In this document: in pieces, positions 61,801 through 64,000 of the stretch
How the letters are laid out: the number at the start of each line of letters is the position of its first letter
Position numbering within the stretch: position 1 is the stretch's first letter
Source of the DNA: Veillonella sp.
Lineage (GTDB): Bacteria > Bacillota > Negativicutes > Veillonellales > Veillonellaceae
Direction: 5' to 3'
Assembly (NCBI RefSeq): GCF_018364065.1
Contig: NZ_JAGZMO010000001.1
Span: 124,001 to 188,000, forward strand
DNA: 64,000 bases
The notes under the pieces: model-generated
The model's input: only the letters and a program-made list of their open reading frames with translations
The model's database searches: none
Told to the model about the DNA's origin: nothing
Position numbers and translations under genes: made by a program

Positions 61801-62283
61801 GTGCGTATAGGTATTTGCCCCGGTAGTTTTGATCCTGTTACGAATGGGCATTTAGATATATTTGAAAGGGCCAGCAAATTAGTTGACAAGCTAATTGTGG
61901 CTGTTCTTGATAATCCAAATAAAAATAGTTTATTTACTCAAGAAGAACGTGTAGAATTAATAGAAGAGGCTGTAGCTCATCTTCCGAATGTGGAAGTGGA
62001 TTGTGCGTCCGGCCTTCTTATCGACTATGTAAAATCGAAAAACAGTTACATGATTATTCGTGGATTACGAGCGCTGAGTGATTTCGAATACGAATTTCAA
62101 CGAGCGTTGTTCTCCAAATATTTAGACGATGAGATTGAAACGGTATTTATTATGACGAATAATAAATACTCCTATGTAAGTTCTACGGGCATTCGCGAAC
62201 TGGCCAAGTTCCACGGAAATCTGGACGGTCTGGTTACCGAAACTGTCAAAAAAGCATTGGAAGCAAAATTTAGTAAAATATAG
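61801..62283 (+). CDS. coaD: Phosphopantetheine adenylyltransferase
   Basis: 160 residues from a GTG at 61801, 9 bases after AAAGGAG and 4 bases past the rsmD stop; this gives exactly the family length. RIGICPGSFDPVTNGHLDIFERA (HxGH-type), RGLRALSDFEYEFQ and YVSSTGIRELAKFHGN. Penultimate step of coenzyme A synthesis. Confidence 0.96.
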   Translation: MRIGICPGSFDPVTNGHLDIFERASKLVDKLIVAVLDNPNKNSLFTQEERVELIEEAVAHLPNVEVDCASGLLIDYVKSKNSYMIIRGLRALSDFEYEFQRALFSKYLDDEIETVFIMTNNKYSYVSSTGIRELAKFHGNLDGLVTETVKKALEAKFSKI

Positions 62284-62308
62284 TAATACGTTTATAGGAG
62301 TGGCGAGA

Positions 62309-62761
62309 ATGAGAACTGAAAAACTTTTAGAAGACTTGGAAAATTTAATCGAATCGGCAAGTCGCATTCCTATGACCTCGAAATTGGTCATTGAAGAAGA
62401 AGAAATTATGAACATTTTGGACGCTATTAATGAGTCCCTTCCACTTGAAATGGAAGAATCACGCCGAGTTATTGCTGAACGAGACAAAATTTTGGCCGAT
62501 GCACAACGTCAGGCGGACACTTTAATCGCCCAAGCTAAAGAATATATCAACAAATTGACTGATGAAAGCGAATTGGTTAAACAGGCTCAGGCTCAAGCTA
62601 ACCAGATTATTGGTGCTGCTAACCAGTCATCGGACGAACTTAAAAACAGTTCCTTGCAATACGCGTCCGATGTGCTTCGCTATGTAGAAAGCAATTTGGA
62701 AAAAACTTTGGAAAGCTTGCGTGTAAATCGTGAAAGCTTAAAACAAACTAACCGCGACTAA
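62309..62761 (+). CDS. Coiled-coil protein of unknown function
   Basis: 150 residues from the ATG at 62309, 8 bases after TAGGAG. Almost wholly helical, charged and Gln-rich (IAERDKILADAQRQADTLIAQAKEYINKL), similar in character to DivIVA-like or ATP-synthase b-subunit-like coiled coils. No membrane segment. Its place directly after coaD suggests cotranscription. I cannot assign a function. Confidence 0.75.
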   Translation: MRTEKLLEDLENLIESASRIPMTSKLVIEEEEIMNILDAINESLPLEMEESRRVIAERDKILADAQRQADTLIAQAKEYINKLTDESELVKQAQAQANQIIGAANQSSDELKNSSLQYASDVLRYVESNLEKTLESLRVNRESLKQTNRD

Positions 62762-62846
62762 TTTCTACATAAACAGCTTATATAGCTAATAGTACGTAAG
62801 ACTAATGGTGTAAAAGACTGTTATAAAACTTCATAGTAAAAAGAGC

Positions 62847-62902
62847 AAAAGCTCCCTATATTAGCTTATTAGTAATAATAAGTTAATAGGGGAGCTTTTT
62901 TT
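62847..62902 (+). terminator. Terminator of the rsmD-coaD operon
   Basis: Long stem AAAAGCTCCC...TAGCTTATTA / TAATAAGTTAAT...GGGGAGCTTTTTTT with two small mismatches and a T run. Confidence 0.88.
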
Positions 62903-62975
62903 ATTTAATATATAAATCTTCATAATTAATATGCGGAATTTCATAATTGCATATATTAATGTTTTTTATTCATTT

Positions 62976-63092
62976 ATGTTTTCTCTTAATTATCAATATG
63001 AAGTCTTGATTGATACTGTGAAGAAGGATAAAGATGGTAATCCAACTATCCAACGTGTTCGTATCGTTCCTGAAAATAAAGATAAATACTAA
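62976..63092 (+). pseudogene. Short coding remnant, C-terminal fragment of an unknown gene
   Basis: 38-codon open frame whose translation (YEVLIDTVKKDKDGNPTIQ then RVRIVPENKDKY) looks like real protein C-terminus rather than noise, yet has no ribosome site and no upstream extension beyond ATGs in AT-rich sequence. It sits between two terminators in a 670-base gap (62762-63433) that otherwise holds no gene. Probably a decayed or recombined gene end; the parent family is not recognised. A tiny functional peptide is less likely. Confidence 0.4.
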
Positions 63093-63131
63093 TTTTTATT
63101 GAGGACGTACAGACTATTTATGTATTACATT

Positions 63132-63167
63132 AAAAACTGCGACTGTCGAAAGGCAGTCGCAGTTTTT
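63132..63167. terminator. Bidirectional terminator after the remnant
   Basis: Perfect 14-bp stem AAAAACTGCGACTG / CAGTCGCAGTTTTT with an 8-base loop, T run on both strands. Confidence 0.9.
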
Positions 63168-63256
63168 ATTTTCTATGAAAATACTGGAAAAACTAATGTA
63201 ATGCTTTAATTTTAGGCTAATTGCACAACAAGCCACTGTCATAACAATTTAAACTA

Positions 63257-63295
63257 AAAAGGTCTTGCAGACGTAGTGTCTGTAAGACCTTTTTA
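63257..63295. terminator. Bidirectional terminator, probably of the Rqc2 gene
   Basis: AAAAGGTCTTGCAGAC / GTCTGTAAGACCTTTT with a 5-base loop and one G-T pair; reads as a terminator for the minus-strand gene ending at 63434. Confidence 0.85.
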
Positions 63296-63433
63296 TATAA
63301 TATTAATCTTTTATATATTATTTATCTATTTATAGTATTAATTATATTAAATTTGGAGTTAATCAGAAATATTGTTCTTAATCAAAAATATTGTTTTTAA
63401 CCAAAATTAATTTCTAAAAAGCTGTTATTCCCT

Positions 63434-64000
63434 CTATCGGCTTATTAATAAATCACTGGTTTCCGGTGACTTCGGATCCACAATAACTGTCTGCTGGTGA
63501 GTATAAATAACAAAACCCAGTGGAGAAGCAGGCGGTTTTTTTATATATTTTACCAAGGTATAATCTACCGGCACTTTTGTTGAGTCTCCGGCTTTACTGT
63601 AGTAGGCGGCGAATTGAGCTACTTTAGTGAGTAAATCATCGGACGGTTCGCCGTCCGGCCGGAGGATTACATGGCTTCCTTGAATCTGCAAAGTGTGGAA
63701 CCAGATATCCGTCGGCTTCGCGAAGCGGTGTGTTAGGTATTCATTTTGTCGGTTATTTCGTCCGATGAATACGGTACCACCATGAAGTTCAAAGCGGAGG
63801 AAGTTTTCTTTACCGGTTTTATAAGAAACAGGTTTCTTCGATTTTTTAATTAGACCGATAGCTTCAAATTCGGAATAAATTTCCTGAATATCTTCCCGTG
63901 TTTTCGCCAAGGATAAACTGTAGAGAATAGAGTTGTAGTAATCCAGTTTCTTCGTACTTTCCGTAAGTTGGTAATTGCCGCTAATGAGGCGATTTTTCAG
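63434..64000 (-). CDS. rqcH: Rqc2/NFACT-family protein, C-terminal part
   Basis: Partial: the frame is open to the window edge (base 64000), so only the last 188 residues are seen. They hold the end of the coiled coil (KKLDYYNSILYSLSLAKTREDIQ region) and the NFACT-R domain: FELHGGTVFIGRNNRQNEYLTHRFAKPTDIWFHTLQIQGSHVILR, AAYYSKAGDSTKVPVDYT and VKYIKKPPASPLGFVIY. RqcH binds stalled 50S-peptidyl-tRNA and adds alanine tails; older names are FbpA or fibronectin-binding protein. The N-terminus is outside the window. Confidence 0.93.
   Translation of the reverse strand: MKNRLISGNYQLTESTKKLDYYNSILYSLSLAKTREDIQEIYSEFEAIGLIKKSKKPVSYKTGKENFLRFELHGGTVFIGRNNRQNEYLTHRFAKPTDIWFHTLQIQGSHVILRPDGEPSDDLLTKVAQFAAYYSKAGDSTKVPVDYTLVKYIKKPPASPLGFVIYTHQQTVIVDPKSPETSDLLISR

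Overview
The window reads as the chromosome of a low-to-moderate GC Firmicute of the Negativicutes type (diderm Firmicutes), most like Veillonella. The gene order is Firmicute (ylxR-ylxQ-infB-rbfA-nrnA-truB-ribF; secA-prfB; scpA-scpB-rluB; cmk-plsC-ispH/S1-der-plsY-gpsA; a T-box RNA). An alkaline-phosphatase-type phosphoethanolamine transferase points to an outer membrane with LPS. The genus is an inference; no rRNA gene is present to fix it. Nearly all of the window is ordinary housekeeping sequence with short intergenic gaps; I see no insertion sequence, prophage, CRISPR array or rRNA.

Layout. 0-6.2 kb: translation/RNA operon from the end of ylxR to ribF, closed by a terminator. 6.3-11.8 kb: a PLP aminotransferase with its own promoter, a chorismate mutase-shikimate kinase fusion, recD2 and comFC. 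11.8-22.3 kb: a regulatory and transport block between comFC and secA: an HD-GYP protein on the minus strand, a stand-alone structured RNA with its own promoter and terminator, two paralogous amino-acid-binding lipoproteins with an aminotransferase, permease and ATPase, a cold-shock gene with a switch-like leader, hpf, and a methionine T-box in front of metNIQ. 22.6-32 kb: secA, prfB (programmed +1 frameshift), envelope genes (DUF2993, DUF5693, csaB) and a split transketolase. 32-36 kb: ftsE-ftsX-M23 peptidase-S41 protease, a cell-separation cassette. 36-47.4 kb: obg, yhbY, proBA, a tiny membrane protein, nadD, yqeK, LCP protein, rsfS, cvfB, trkA, trkH and an MBL hydrolase.

47.7-48.2 kb holds five tRNA genes (Asp, Phe, Gly, Cys, Leu) behind one consensus promoter. 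48.3-50.2 kb is the minus-strand phosphoethanolamine transferase, divergent from scpA. 50.3-62.8 kb carries scpAB, rluB, a BaiN-type flavoprotein, cmk, plsC, the ispH-S1 fusion, der, plsY, gpsA, rsmD, coaD and a coiled-coil protein. The last 1.2 kb is mostly non-coding with three terminators and a small coding remnant, then the minus-strand 3' part of an Rqc2/NFACT gene that runs off the window.

No wholly new gene system is evident. The most notable signals are regulatory: an RF2 frameshift site built on UAA instead of UGA, a roughly 230-nt orphan RNA, terminator hairpins buried inside comFC and inside the 3' end of a binding-protein gene, a cold-shock leader with two mutually exclusive hairpins, an internal start that could release free S1 from the IspH-S1 fusion, and two precise short tandem repeats (28 bp and 18 bp) in intergenic spacers.
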